Part shown: positions 41,978 to 50,206 of the stretch, piece after piece | Numbering within the stretch: the stretch's first letter is position 1 | Layout of the letters: the number at the start of each line of letters is the position of its first letter | NCBI GenBank assembly: GCA_029260795.1 | Contig: JAJDCO010000081.1 | Location: forward strand, 1 to 64,000 | Direction: 5' to 3' | Source of the DNA: Planctomycetota bacterium | GTDB lineage: Bacteria; Planctomycetota; OFTM77 | Length of the DNA: 64,000 bases | Notes under the pieces: model-generated | What the model was told of the DNA's origin: nothing | What the model saw: the letters and a program-made list of their open reading frames with translations, nothing else | Database searches by the model: none | Position numbers and translations under genes: made by a program

Positions 41978-42925
41978 TCAGGACGACACGACCTCCTGCT
42001 CGCGATACCACGCCACGGTGCGCCGAATCCCCTCCTCGAGGGAAACGGACGGCTCGACCCCGAGCACGTTGCGCAGCCGAGTGATGTCTGCCAGCGAGTC
42101 GCGAGGGTCTCCGGCGCGAGACGGGCCCGTGGTCGGATCGACGTCGGCGCCGATGACGTCTCGCAACGTGTCGAAGAGCTGGCGAATGCTCGTGCGCTCT
42201 CCACAGCCGACGTTGACGATCACTCCCGGCTCGACCGGCCGGATGGCCGCGGCGAGGTTCGCTTTCACCACGTTCTCGATGTATGTGAAGTCCCGGGTCT
42301 GCTCACCGTCTCCCAGAATCCGCGGTGACTCGCCTCGAAGAAGCGCCGTCGCGAAGAGCGATATCACGCCCGAGTACGGCGAAGAGGCGTCTTGCCGCGG
42401 TCCGAAGATGTTGAAGTAGCGGAGGACCACCGTCTCGATCTGCCCGAGGTGGGCGAAGACGCGGCAGTAGTGCTCACCGGCCAGCTTGCTCACGGCGTAG
42501 GGGGACAGCGGGGACTCGCGGTGTGCTTCCGACTTCGGCAAGAGCTGGCTTCCGCCATAGGCGGATGACGAGCCGGCGTAGACCAACCGTCGCACGCCCG
42601 CCTCTTGCCCGGCCACCAGCAGATTCAGCGTGCCAGTGGCGTTGACGTCGTGCGAGGTGATCGGGTCTTCGATCGAGCGAGACACCGAGGGACGCCCGGC
42701 CTCGTGCAGGACGACCTCGCATCCCTCGACGGCGGCGCGCACAGCGTCGCGGTCACGAATGTCCGCTTCGACGAGCTCGAAGTGGGCGCTCTCCGCAGGT
42801 AGATTCTCGGGCTTGCCCGAGCTGAAGTCGTCGATCACGCGCACTGACTCGCCAGCGGCGATCAAAGCCTCGACCAAGTGGGATCCGACGAATCCGGCTC
42901 CGCCCGTGACTAGGAAACGAGGCAT
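41978..42925 (-). CDS. NAD-dependent epimerase (UDP-HexNAc 4-epimerase-like)
   Basis: This 315-residue extended SDR enzyme has the G-G-A-G-F-V-G-S motif near the N-terminus, a catalytic Y-A-V-S-K, and R-Y-F-N-I-F-G-P-R-Q. The last motif is shared with UDP-glucose/GlcNAc 4-epimerases, particularly WbpP/Gne-like ones. It could interconvert UDP-GlcNAc and UDP-GalNAc, or their acids, for the polysaccharide. The ATG at 42925 gives the standard start and overlaps the wecB gene by 16 bases. Confidence 0.85.
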   Translation of the reverse strand: MPRFLVTGGAGFVGSHLVEALIAAGESVRVIDDFSSGKPENLPAESAHFELVEADIRDRDAVRAAVEGCEVVLHEAGRPSVSRSIEDPITSHDVNATGTLNLLVAGQEAGVRRLVYAGSSSAYGGSQLLPKSEAHRESPLSPYAVSKLAGEHYCRVFAHLGQIETVVLRYFNIFGPRQDASSPYSGVISLFATALLRGESPRILGDGEQTRDFTYIENVVKANLAAAIRPVEPGVIVNVGCGERTSIRQLFDTLRDVIGADVDPTTGPSRAGDPRDSLADITRLRNVLGVEPSVSLEEGIRRTVAWYREQEVVSS

Positions 42926-44088
42926 TTGGCTCCTCCGGCATCGACTCCACGGCGCCAGCGCACCAGCAAGGCGGGCCGACAAGATTCCAGGACATCGACG
43001 ACACGGACCGCAGCCCGCCCGTCCCATAGCTCGCAGTTCAGCTCAGGCAGCTCGAAGGGTGCGTCCAAGGAGGCGTTGGCCGCACTCACGATCGCCTCGG
43101 GCTCGATGCCCACGAGCTGATTGGTTCCACTCTCCAGCGTCAACGGTCGCTCGGTGTTCTCACGCAGCGTCAGGCAAGGCACGCCCAAGAGCGACGACTC
43201 CTCCTGAATGCCTCCACTGTCCGTCAGGATCAATCGCGCGGCATCCATCAGGCGCAGGAAGTCGAGGTAGCCGACCGGCGGGATGATGCGCAGCCCCTCG
43301 GTCTCCTCCAACCGAGAGGCCAGCCCGAACGACTCGAGTCGGGCTCGGGTGCGCGGATGCAGTGGCCAGGCGATCGGCAGCTTGGCACTGATTCGGACCA
43401 AGGCGTCGAGCAAGCCGGCGAGCCGCTTGGGATCGTCGACGTTGGCCGGACGATGCAGCGTCGCGACTGCATAGCCGCGCTCGGCGAGGCCGAGCTCGTC
43501 CAGCACCGAGGCGCTCTTGGCCCGCTCCCGATGCTCGAGCAAGGTGTCGATCATCACGTTGCCGACCAGATGCAGGCTCTCGCGCGGAAAGCCCTCGCGC
43601 AGCAGGTTCACCTCGCCGCTGGGCTCGGAGATGAAAAGATAGTCGGAGGCGGCATCGGTGAGGATCCGGTTGATCTCCTCGGGCATGCCCCGATCGAAGC
43701 TTCGCAGGCCCGCCTCGATGTGCGCCAAGGGCAAGTCGAGCTTCGTGGCGGCGAGGCTGGCGGCCAAGGTGGAGTTGACGTCGCCCACGACCATCACCAG
43801 GTGTGGCTGTCGACGCCCGAACTCTTCGGAGAGGGCCTGGATCATCTGGGCGAGCTGGTCGGTTGCCGAGCCCGAACCGATGCCGAGATTGAGATCGGGC
43901 TCGGGCAGGCCGAGCTCCTCGAAGAAGAGGCGGCTCATGCGCTCGTCGTAGTGCTGCCCGGTATGAACGAGCGACACCTCGAACCCGGGACGGCGCCGCA
44001 GCTCGGCGACCAGCGGCGCGGCCTTCATGAAGTTGGGGCGAGCGCCGACCACGAACACGATCTGCGCCGTCTGTTTCTCGGTGCTCAC
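42910..44088 (-). CDS. wecB: UDP-N-acetylglucosamine 2-epimerase
   Basis: This 392-residue non-hydrolysing epimerase turns UDP-GlcNAc into UDP-ManNAc. It shows V-V-G-A-R-P-N-F-M-K near the N-terminus, H-I-E-A-G-L-R-S-F, and the G-G-I-Q-E-E-S motif near residue 280. The GTG at 44088 overlaps the stop of the dehydrogenase gene (GTGA). With the dehydrogenase it would give UDP-ManNAcA. Confidence 0.93.
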   Translation of the reverse strand: MSTEKQTAQIVFVVGARPNFMKAAPLVAELRRRPGFEVSLVHTGQHYDERMSRLFFEELGLPEPDLNLGIGSGSATDQLAQMIQALSEEFGRRQPHLVMVVGDVNSTLAASLAATKLDLPLAHIEAGLRSFDRGMPEEINRILTDAASDYLFISEPSGEVNLLREGFPRESLHLVGNVMIDTLLEHRERAKSASVLDELGLAERGYAVATLHRPANVDDPKRLAGLLDALVRISAKLPIAWPLHPRTRARLESFGLASRLEETEGLRIIPPVGYLDFLRLMDAARLILTDSGGIQEESSLLGVPCLTLRENTERPLTLESGTNQLVGIEPEAIVSAANASLDAPFELPELNCELWDGRAAVRVVDVLESCRPALLVRWRRGVDAGGAKCLVS

Positions 44089-45425
44089 AGCTTGGTGACC
44101 TTCTCCGGGCATTCGATGGCGCGAGTGGCATTCCGAGTGTCGACCACGCGCTGGGACGCTCGGACGATCTCTTCCCAGTCGAAGCAACCGTGGTCGGCTG
44201 CGATCACGACACAGTCGAAGTCTGCCAACTCGTCCGGCGTGGTCCCCTGGCTCTTCAAGGTCGTGCCATCGAGCTTCAGCTCGGGCACGAACGGATCGGC
44301 GAAGGCAACGTCAGCACCTTTGCTTTGCAACAGCCGCAGGATATCGAGCGCGGGGCTTTCACGGATGTCACCGATGTCGCGCTTGTAGGCCACACCCAGC
44401 ACCAAGATCTTCGAGCCTTTGACCGCTAGGCCCGCATCATTGAGCGTGTCGGCGACCTTGCCGACCACGTAGGCCGGCATCTGGCTGTTCACCTCGCCCG
44501 CCAGCTCGATGAAGCGGGCGGTGTAGTTCAGCGTCTTCAGCTTCCAGGACAGGTAATGCGGGTCGACGGGGATGCAGTGCCCACCCAGACCGGGTCCGGG
44601 ATAGAACGGCATGAAGCCGAAGGGCTTCGTCGCCGCGGCGTCGATGACCTCCCAGACCTCGATGCCGAGCTTGTCACACATGATGGCGATCTCGTTCACG
44701 AGGCCGATGTTCACACTGCGGAACGTGTTCTCGAGCAGCTTGACCATCTCGGCCGCGGCGGCGGAAGAGACCGCGACCACCTGACGCACGGTGGTGTTGT
44801 AGAGTGCCACCGCCAGATCGGTGCACTCGGGCGTGATGCCCCCCACCACCTTAGGCGTATTGCGAACGCCATACTCGCGGTTACCAGGATCAACTCGCTC
44901 GGGCGAAAAGGCCAGCCACAGATCGTGTCCGACCTTGAGGCCGGAAGCTTCGAGACGAGGCTGGATGATCTCCGACGTCGTTCCCGGGTAGGTCGTGCTC
45001 TCGAGCACGACCAGCTGACCGCGATGCAGGCGCTGTGCGATCTGCTCAGTGGCCTCGGCGATGAAGGAGATGTCGGGGTCCTTGCTCTTGCCGAGCGGCG
45101 TCGGAACGCAGATCGAGATCGTATCGGCGACGGCTAGGCTATCGAAGTCCGAGACGGCGCGCAGCTTCTTCTGTTCGACTAGCCGCGACAGATCTTCGGA
45201 GGCAACGTCGCGAATGTAGCTCTCGCCGCGGTTGATGCACTCGACCTTCTTCTCGTCCTTCTCGATCGCGAGGACGCGGAATCCGGCGCGCGCGAACTCG
45301 AGCGCCAGTGGGAGACCGACGTATCCGGCTCCGATGACGGCCACGGCCGCTTCGCGGTTGCGAATCTTCTCGAGCAGCTTCTCCTTCACGCCCGAGCTGC
45401 CGCGTGAGGGACTCGCGTCCGACAT
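44085..45425 (-). CDS. wecC: nucleotide-sugar dehydrogenase (WecC-like)
   Basis: This 446-residue UDP-sugar 6-dehydrogenase oxidises the C6 hydroxyl of UDP-HexNAc (UDP-ManNAc or UDP-GlcNAc) to the uronic acid. The Rossmann motif is G-A-G-Y-V-G-L-P-L and the catalytic Cys lies in G-G-H-C-I-P-V-D-P. Pairing with wecB favours UDP-ManNAc; WbpA-like oxidation of UDP-GlcNAc remains possible. Two starts compete: an ATG at 45443 overlapping the glmS stop as ATGA, and the ATG at 45425 directly behind a strong GGGGAGG site. I chose the latter. Confidence 0.85.
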   Translation of the reverse strand: MSDASPSRGSSGVKEKLLEKIRNREAAVAVIGAGYVGLPLALEFARAGFRVLAIEKDEKKVECINRGESYIRDVASEDLSRLVEQKKLRAVSDFDSLAVADTISICVPTPLGKSKDPDISFIAEATEQIAQRLHRGQLVVLESTTYPGTTSEIIQPRLEASGLKVGHDLWLAFSPERVDPGNREYGVRNTPKVVGGITPECTDLAVALYNTTVRQVVAVSSAAAAEMVKLLENTFRSVNIGLVNEIAIMCDKLGIEVWEVIDAAATKPFGFMPFYPGPGLGGHCIPVDPHYLSWKLKTLNYTARFIELAGEVNSQMPAYVVGKVADTLNDAGLAVKGSKILVLGVAYKRDIGDIRESPALDILRLLQSKGADVAFADPFVPELKLDGTTLKSQGTTPDELADFDCVVIAADHGCFDWEEIVRASQRVVDTRNATRAIECPEKVTKL

Positions 45426-45439
45426 CGTTCCTCCCCCAC

Positions 45440-47278
45440 TCATTCGACCGTGACGCTCTTGGCCAGATTCCTTGGCTTGTCGATGTCCCGACCCAGATGG
45501 TGAGCGATGTAATAGGCAAGGAGCTGCAGAGGTAGCACGTTGACGATCGGCGAAAGCTCCTCGGAGACGTCGGAGACCGGAAGGACGGCATCCGCCAGTG
45601 CGGCCACGCGCTGATCGCCCTCCTGCGCGACGGCGATCACACGACCGCCTCGAGCCCGGGATTCCTCGATGTTCGAGAGCACCTTCTCGTAGACGCGCCC
45701 GGGAGTCGCGATGACGACCACGGGAAGCTGATCGTCGATCAAAGCAATCGGGCCGTGCTTCATCTCGCCGGCGGGATAGCCCTCGGCGTGAATGTAGGAG
45801 ATCTCCTTGAGCTTGAGCGCACCCTCGAGCGCGATCGGGTAGTTGACACCCCGCCCGAGGAACAAGAAGTCCTGTGCCGAGCTGAACCGCTCGGCGACCT
45901 CGCGAATCTCCTCCGCTCGAGCCAACGTCGCCTCGAGATGCCGCGGAAGATCCGCCAGCTGCTCCATGGCGATCGCGATCTCGGCGGGCGATCGTGTGCC
46001 GCGCCGCGCCGCGAGCTCGAGCGCCAACAGACGTAGAGACAGGAGCTGAGTCGTGAAGGCCTTGGTCGAAGCGACACCGATCTCAGGGCCGGCGTGCGTG
46101 TACAGCACCCCCTCGGACTCTCGGCTCATCGTGCTGCCGACGACATTGCACACCGCCAACGAGCGGGCACCCAATCGGCGAGCTTCCCGAAGCGCCGCCA
46201 AGGTGTCGGCGGTCTCGCCGGATTGCGAGATCGGAACCACGATCTGCTTGTCGTCGACCAGCAGGTCCCGGTATCGGAACTCACTCGAGAGGTCGACGTC
46301 GACGGGCAAGCGGGCCCAGGACTCGATCCAGAACTTGGCGACCAGCCCGGCGTGCCATGAGGTCCCACAGGCGATGAGCGTCAGCGACTCGAGCCCATCG
46401 AAGAGGCCCTCGGGCAGGTGATCGGCTTGAAGCGGGGTGGCCCCGGCGACGCTTTGTCCAGGAGCCCGCAGCGCCAGGTTGGCACGAATGATGCGCGGCT
46501 GCTCCTCGATCTCCTTGAGCATGAAGTGCTCGTGCTCGAGCTTCTCGGCCGCGTCGCCGCCCCAGTCGATGTGCTGCACGGCCCGATTCTTCGTCTCGCC
46601 GGCGGGACCGAAGATCCGAGCCTCACCGCCCTCGAGCACGACCACCTCCTGGTCCTCGATGAACATCACGTCTCGAGTGAACTCGAGCAGGGCGGGGATG
46701 TCGGAGGAGAGATACAGCTCGTTGGGGCCCAGCCCGACCACGAGCGGGCTATCCTGCCGCGCGGCCACGAGGAGGTCGGGGTGGCGACTGTCGACGACGA
46801 CGACGGCGTAGGATCCTTGCAGGCGTTGCATCGCGGCTCGCAGGGCCACGGCAAGATCACCGGTGTAGCTCTGCTCGACGAGATGCGCGATCACCTCCGA
46901 GTCGGTCTCGGATCGAAAGCTGCATCCGGCGGCCGTCAGCTCCTCGCGGAGCACGTCATGGTTCTCGATGATGCCATTGTGAACGACGGCCAGCGTTCCC
47001 GACGTGCCCGTATGCGGGTGAGCGTTGATCTCCGACGGCGCGCCGTGGGTCGCCCACCTGGTGTGTCCGATGCCGGTGTGACCGTGAACGGGATGGTCCC
47101 GCATGGCATCGAGGAGGTTGTCCAGCTTGCCCACCCGCCGGGTGAGGGACAACGCCCCTCGATCATCCACGCAGGCGACACCGGCCGAGTCATAACCTCG
47201 GTATTCGAGCCGCTTGAGGCCCTGGAGGATACGAGGCACGACGTCCTCGTGGGAGACACAGCCGAAAATGCCGCACAT
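45440..47278 (-). CDS. glmS: glutamine-fructose-6-phosphate aminotransferase
   Basis: This 612-residue enzyme makes glucosamine-6-phosphate from fructose-6-phosphate and glutamine, feeding UDP-GlcNAc supply. Cys2 is the amidotransferase nucleophile (M-C-G-I-F-G). R-Y-R-D, S-Q-S-G-E-T and the C-terminal V-V-I-A-T-P-G-R belong to the two SIS domains, and the protein ends P-R-N-L-A-K-S-V-T-V-E. It lies in the polysaccharide operon, between the xylose and mannosaminuronate genes. Confidence 0.94.
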   Translation of the reverse strand: MCGIFGCVSHEDVVPRILQGLKRLEYRGYDSAGVACVDDRGALSLTRRVGKLDNLLDAMRDHPVHGHTGIGHTRWATHGAPSEINAHPHTGTSGTLAVVHNGIIENHDVLREELTAAGCSFRSETDSEVIAHLVEQSYTGDLAVALRAAMQRLQGSYAVVVVDSRHPDLLVAARQDSPLVVGLGPNELYLSSDIPALLEFTRDVMFIEDQEVVVLEGGEARIFGPAGETKNRAVQHIDWGGDAAEKLEHEHFMLKEIEEQPRIIRANLALRAPGQSVAGATPLQADHLPEGLFDGLESLTLIACGTSWHAGLVAKFWIESWARLPVDVDLSSEFRYRDLLVDDKQIVVPISQSGETADTLAALREARRLGARSLAVCNVVGSTMSRESEGVLYTHAGPEIGVASTKAFTTQLLSLRLLALELAARRGTRSPAEIAIAMEQLADLPRHLEATLARAEEIREVAERFSSAQDFLFLGRGVNYPIALEGALKLKEISYIHAEGYPAGEMKHGPIALIDDQLPVVVIATPGRVYEKVLSNIEESRARGGRVIAVAQEGDQRVAALADAVLPVSDVSEELSPIVNVLPLQLLAYYIAHHLGRDIDKPRNLAKSVTVE

Positions 47279-47293
47279 GTGGTTGGGTTCCGC

Positions 47294-48244
47294 CTAGTCG
47301 GCCGGCAGCTCGTCGATCCGCGACCGGAAGTAGTCGAGCGTCGTGGCCAGTCCTTCGTCCAGAGACACCTTGGGCTCCCAGCCCAGCTCATTGCGGGCCC
47401 GGGTGATGTCGGGCTGACGCACCTTGGGATCGTCCTCCGGCAGCTCACGATGGACGAGCTTGCTGGAGGACCCGGTGATCTCGATGATCTTCTTGGCGAA
47501 GTCGAGCAAGGTCATCTCGGCCGGATTTCCGATGTTCGTCGGCATCACTCGCTCGGACATGAGGAGTCGGTAGATGCCGGCGATGAGATCGGCGACATAG
47601 CAGAATGAGCGAGTCTGGCTCCCGTCTCCGTAGACGGTGATGTCTTGACCGCGGAGCGCCTGCGTCATGAAGTTCGGGAGCGCCCGGCCGTCGTCGAGTC
47701 GCATGCGAGGCCCGTACGTATTGAAGATGCGGACGATGCGGGTCTCGACTCCGTGGAAGCGATGGTAGGCCATCGTGATCGCCTCGGCGAATCGCTTCGC
47801 CTCGTCGTACACGCCGCGCGGGCCGACCGGGTTCACGTTCCCCCAGTAGTCCTCGTTCTGGGGATGGACGAGCGGGTCGCCGTAGCACTCGGAGGTCGAG
47901 GCGAGCAGGAGGCGCGCCTTCTTCTCCTTGGCGAGTCCGAGTGCCTTGTGTGTCCCCAGGCTCCCGACCTTCAAGGTCTGAATCGGCAGCTCGAGGTAGT
48001 CGACCGGGCTCGCCGGAGACGCGAAATGGAGGATGTAGTCCAGCTCACCGGGGACGTGAATGTACTCGGTCACGTCGTGCTTGATGAACTTGAACCCATC
48101 GTTCTCGAAGAGGTGCTCGATGTTCCTCAGATCGCCGGTCAGGAGATTGTCCATCGCGATCACCTCGCACCCCTGGGCGAGGAGGAAGTCGCATAGGTGC
48201 GACCCGAGAAACCCCGCACCACCTGTCACCAATGCCCGCGCCAT
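47294..48244 (-). CDS. UDP-glucuronate decarboxylase (UDP-xylose synthase)
   Basis: This 316-residue SDR enzyme has [11 protein letters not shown], the S-T-S-E-C-Y-G-D region, Y-D-E-A-K as catalytic YxxxK and [10 protein letters not shown]. The H-F-A-S-P-A-S-P and the Cys-containing S-E-C-Y-G-D blocks distinguish UXS decarboxylases from other epimerases. It would supply UDP-xylose. The stop is 15 bases before glmS, so they share a transcript. Confidence 0.9.
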   Translation of the reverse strand: MARALVTGGAGFLGSHLCDFLLAQGCEVIAMDNLLTGDLRNIEHLFENDGFKFIKHDVTEYIHVPGELDYILHFASPASPVDYLELPIQTLKVGSLGTHKALGLAKEKKARLLLASTSECYGDPLVHPQNEDYWGNVNPVGPRGVYDEAKRFAEAITMAYHRFHGVETRIVRIFNTYGPRMRLDDGRALPNFMTQALRGQDITVYGDGSQTRSFCYVADLIAGIYRLLMSERVMPTNIGNPAEMTLLDFAKKIIEITGSSSKLVHRELPEDDPKVRQPDITRARNELGWEPKVSLDEGLATTLDYFRSRIDELPAD

Positions 48245-48365
48245 CTCTACTCCCGTCCTTCCTGGACTTTCTGCGATGAACCGACGTGTGCCGCTCGAAC
48301 ACCACAGGATCCCGATCCGGGTCCGTGGCGATGCGGCCGCCGAACTTCTTCGACCAATCTCGTAC

Positions 48366-49121
48366 TCAGAGCTTCGTCACCCGCACCGTCTCTCCACGCC
48401 GGAGCACGACCGTCGAGCCGCCGCATCGAACGATCGCTCGCTCGTCGTCCGCCCGAGCCGGCAGCCCCAAGGAGACCGTGTTCCCCTCGGGGTCGACTCG
48501 CACCGTCGGCGGCGCCTGGATCGTCTTGTCGCTCCAACTCGTGACGCGCTGAGGAGTCCGCGGTCCGGACTCGCGAAGCGAGAAGAAGTCGGGAAGCACC
48601 AAGCGCTCCCCTAATTGGAGGTCGAAGAGCTGGCCGAAGCCTTCCACCTGGACAGGATCGCCCCCGACGTGCCGAACGTCGATCTCCCGCTCGATCTCAC
48701 GCCGGACCACCACGTCGGCACCGAAGCCCGACAGCGTCCAGTCGCGGAGCAGTATCCAGAGATTCGACTCGATCGGCAGCTGGAAGCGGGCCCATTCCAC
48801 GCTCGCAATCGCGAGCTGGCGGCGTCCCTGATCGTCCGCCAAGTACTCGATCTCGGCCGGGCCGATCAGCTCGACGTTGCTCTCGTCCGGGAAGCTCAAC
48901 ATGGCCCTCCCGGTTCCGCGCAGCACGAGCCGGTCACCGGGCTCGAAAGAAGCAAACCGATCGAAGTGCCGGAGAACTTTGCGCTCGCCACTGGCGCGCG
49001 AGAGCTCCACCGACTCGGAGAATAGGGTCACACGGGCCGGCTCTTGAGCCATGAGCCCTTCACTCCCCGTAAAGAGGAGCAGCAACCACAACCACGGAAT
49101 GTGCTTCTGCTTCGATTTCAT
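48366..49121 (-). CDS. secreted FecR-like protein
   Basis: This 251-residue exported protein has a signal peptide ([11 protein letters not shown]) and a beta-rich body with [18 protein letters not shown], a pattern seen in FecR-like domains. These usually have regulatory or structural roles at the envelope. It is the most upstream member of the polysaccharide run, 121 bases before the UXS gene. Identity is moderate; it could also be an unrelated periplasmic beta-protein. Confidence 0.55.
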   Translation of the reverse strand: MKSKQKHIPWLWLLLLFTGSEGLMAQEPARVTLFSESVELSRASGERKVLRHFDRFASFEPGDRLVLRGTGRAMLSFPDESNVELIGPAEIEYLADDQGRRQLAIASVEWARFQLPIESNLWILLRDWTLSGFGADVVVRREIEREIDVRHVGGDPVQVEGFGQLFDLQLGERLVLPDFFSLRESGPRTPQRVTSWSDKTIQAPPTVRVDPEGNTVSLGLPARADDERAIVRCGGSTVVLRRGETVRVTKL

Positions 49122-49441
49122 CGCTTCATGCGTATCGACGTCGTGGACGACGGAACTTGACCGACGGGCAGCCAGGTCACGAGGGACTGGCGGCCGTTGG
49201 CTCCGACGATGCGAAACGGGACGTTCTATCATACTAGGCTCATTCGAGCTACGGCCCTCGCAGCAGAGAGAGCGCCGCAGCCGCCCGGCATTCTAGGCGC
49301 TCACGGGCAGCCGGAACAACCCCGCGCCGTCATCCTCCCCAGATTCTCCCGAGATCCGACCGGACCGAGTCGTCGAGCGACTCGACCGCCCGCCGTCTGT
49401 TGCCCGTCCCAGGAGAGCTCGCACGCGAACCGATCGGAGCG
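49122..49441. other. intergenic region, start of the polysaccharide run
   Basis: No gene is supported in these 320 bases. A 7-base stem hairpin (CGAGTCG/CGACTCG, 49366-49384) lies 58 bases after the AmaP-like stop and may be its terminator, without a T-run. A TATGAT-like box on the minus strand near 49230 could be the -10 of the FecR-like gene, but no good -35 is found. Confidence 0.4.
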
Positions 49442-50098
49442 TCAAACGCCCTCGGTCTCCTCGATGGGATACTTGGGGCCCGTGAAGGTCGCCCGGTTTT
49501 CGTTCTCGGGCTCGGGCTCGGGGGGAGGCACCGGGGCTTCGGGAGCGGAGGAGTCGGCCAAGAAGCCCTCGAGGTTGAACTCGAAGACGGCCGCTTCGCC
49601 CTCGGCGAGCTGGACGATCTCGTCGAATCGGTTCCGGAGGGCCTGGCGCATCGCCTCGGTCACCTGAACCACGCTCGCTCCATGGGCGGTGCGGAAGTTC
49701 GTCTGCACGACGACCTTCTTGTTCGCGAGCTTCGTCACGCCGACTCGGGCCGAATCGACGCCCGGGAACTCCTCGACGACCCTCTGGAGCGAGTCCCGAA
49801 TCGCGGCGACCGCGACTCGCGCTTGACCATCGGGGTTCTTCGTCAGAATGTACTGCTCTTCCGTGGACCGCGTCCGACTCGAGAGTGAGACGAGCGCCAG
49901 GATGTTGCACAGGATGATCGAGAAGGCACCGATGGCGACCAAGGGCGGAAAGGGCTCGATCACGATGCCGGCTTCTGTCGACTCACCCACCCACTTCAGC
50001 GCGACCAGCAGAATCCACCCACAAGCCATGACGGCGGCCAAGCCATTGGCCACTCGTAGCAGCCACATGAAGAATCCGCGCGCGCTTCGGCGTTCCAT
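49442..50098 (-). CDS. AmaP/Asp23-like membrane protein
   Basis: This 218-residue protein has two membrane segments near residues 11-35 and 48-70, then a 110-residue domain resembling the Asp23/AmaP family (A-V-A-A-I-R-D-S-L-Q-R-V-V-E-E-F-P-G-V). An acidic Pro/Glu-rich tail (P-P-P-E-P-E-P-E-N-E-N) follows. In Gram-positives AmaP anchors the envelope-stress protein Asp23; a similar envelope role here is inference. The ATG at 50098 is behind GAGGA at a suitable spacing. Confidence 0.65.
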   Translation of the reverse strand: MERRSARGFFMWLLRVANGLAAVMACGWILLVALKWVGESTEAGIVIEPFPPLVAIGAFSIILCNILALVSLSSRTRSTEEQYILTKNPDGQARVAVAAIRDSLQRVVEEFPGVDSARVGVTKLANKKVVVQTNFRTAHGASVVQVTEAMRQALRNRFDEIVQLAEGEAAVFEFNLEGFLADSSAPEAPVPPPEPEPENENRATFTGPKYPIEETEGV

Positions 50099-50206
50099 GA
50101 GTGTCCTCGGGAGCATCGTTCGTCACCGCTCCGGCATTCGGAGATCGGCGAGGGCATTGTAGCTTCACCAGCGGCACGGCTCCAGCCGCCGCTCGCTGAG
50201 CGCCCC

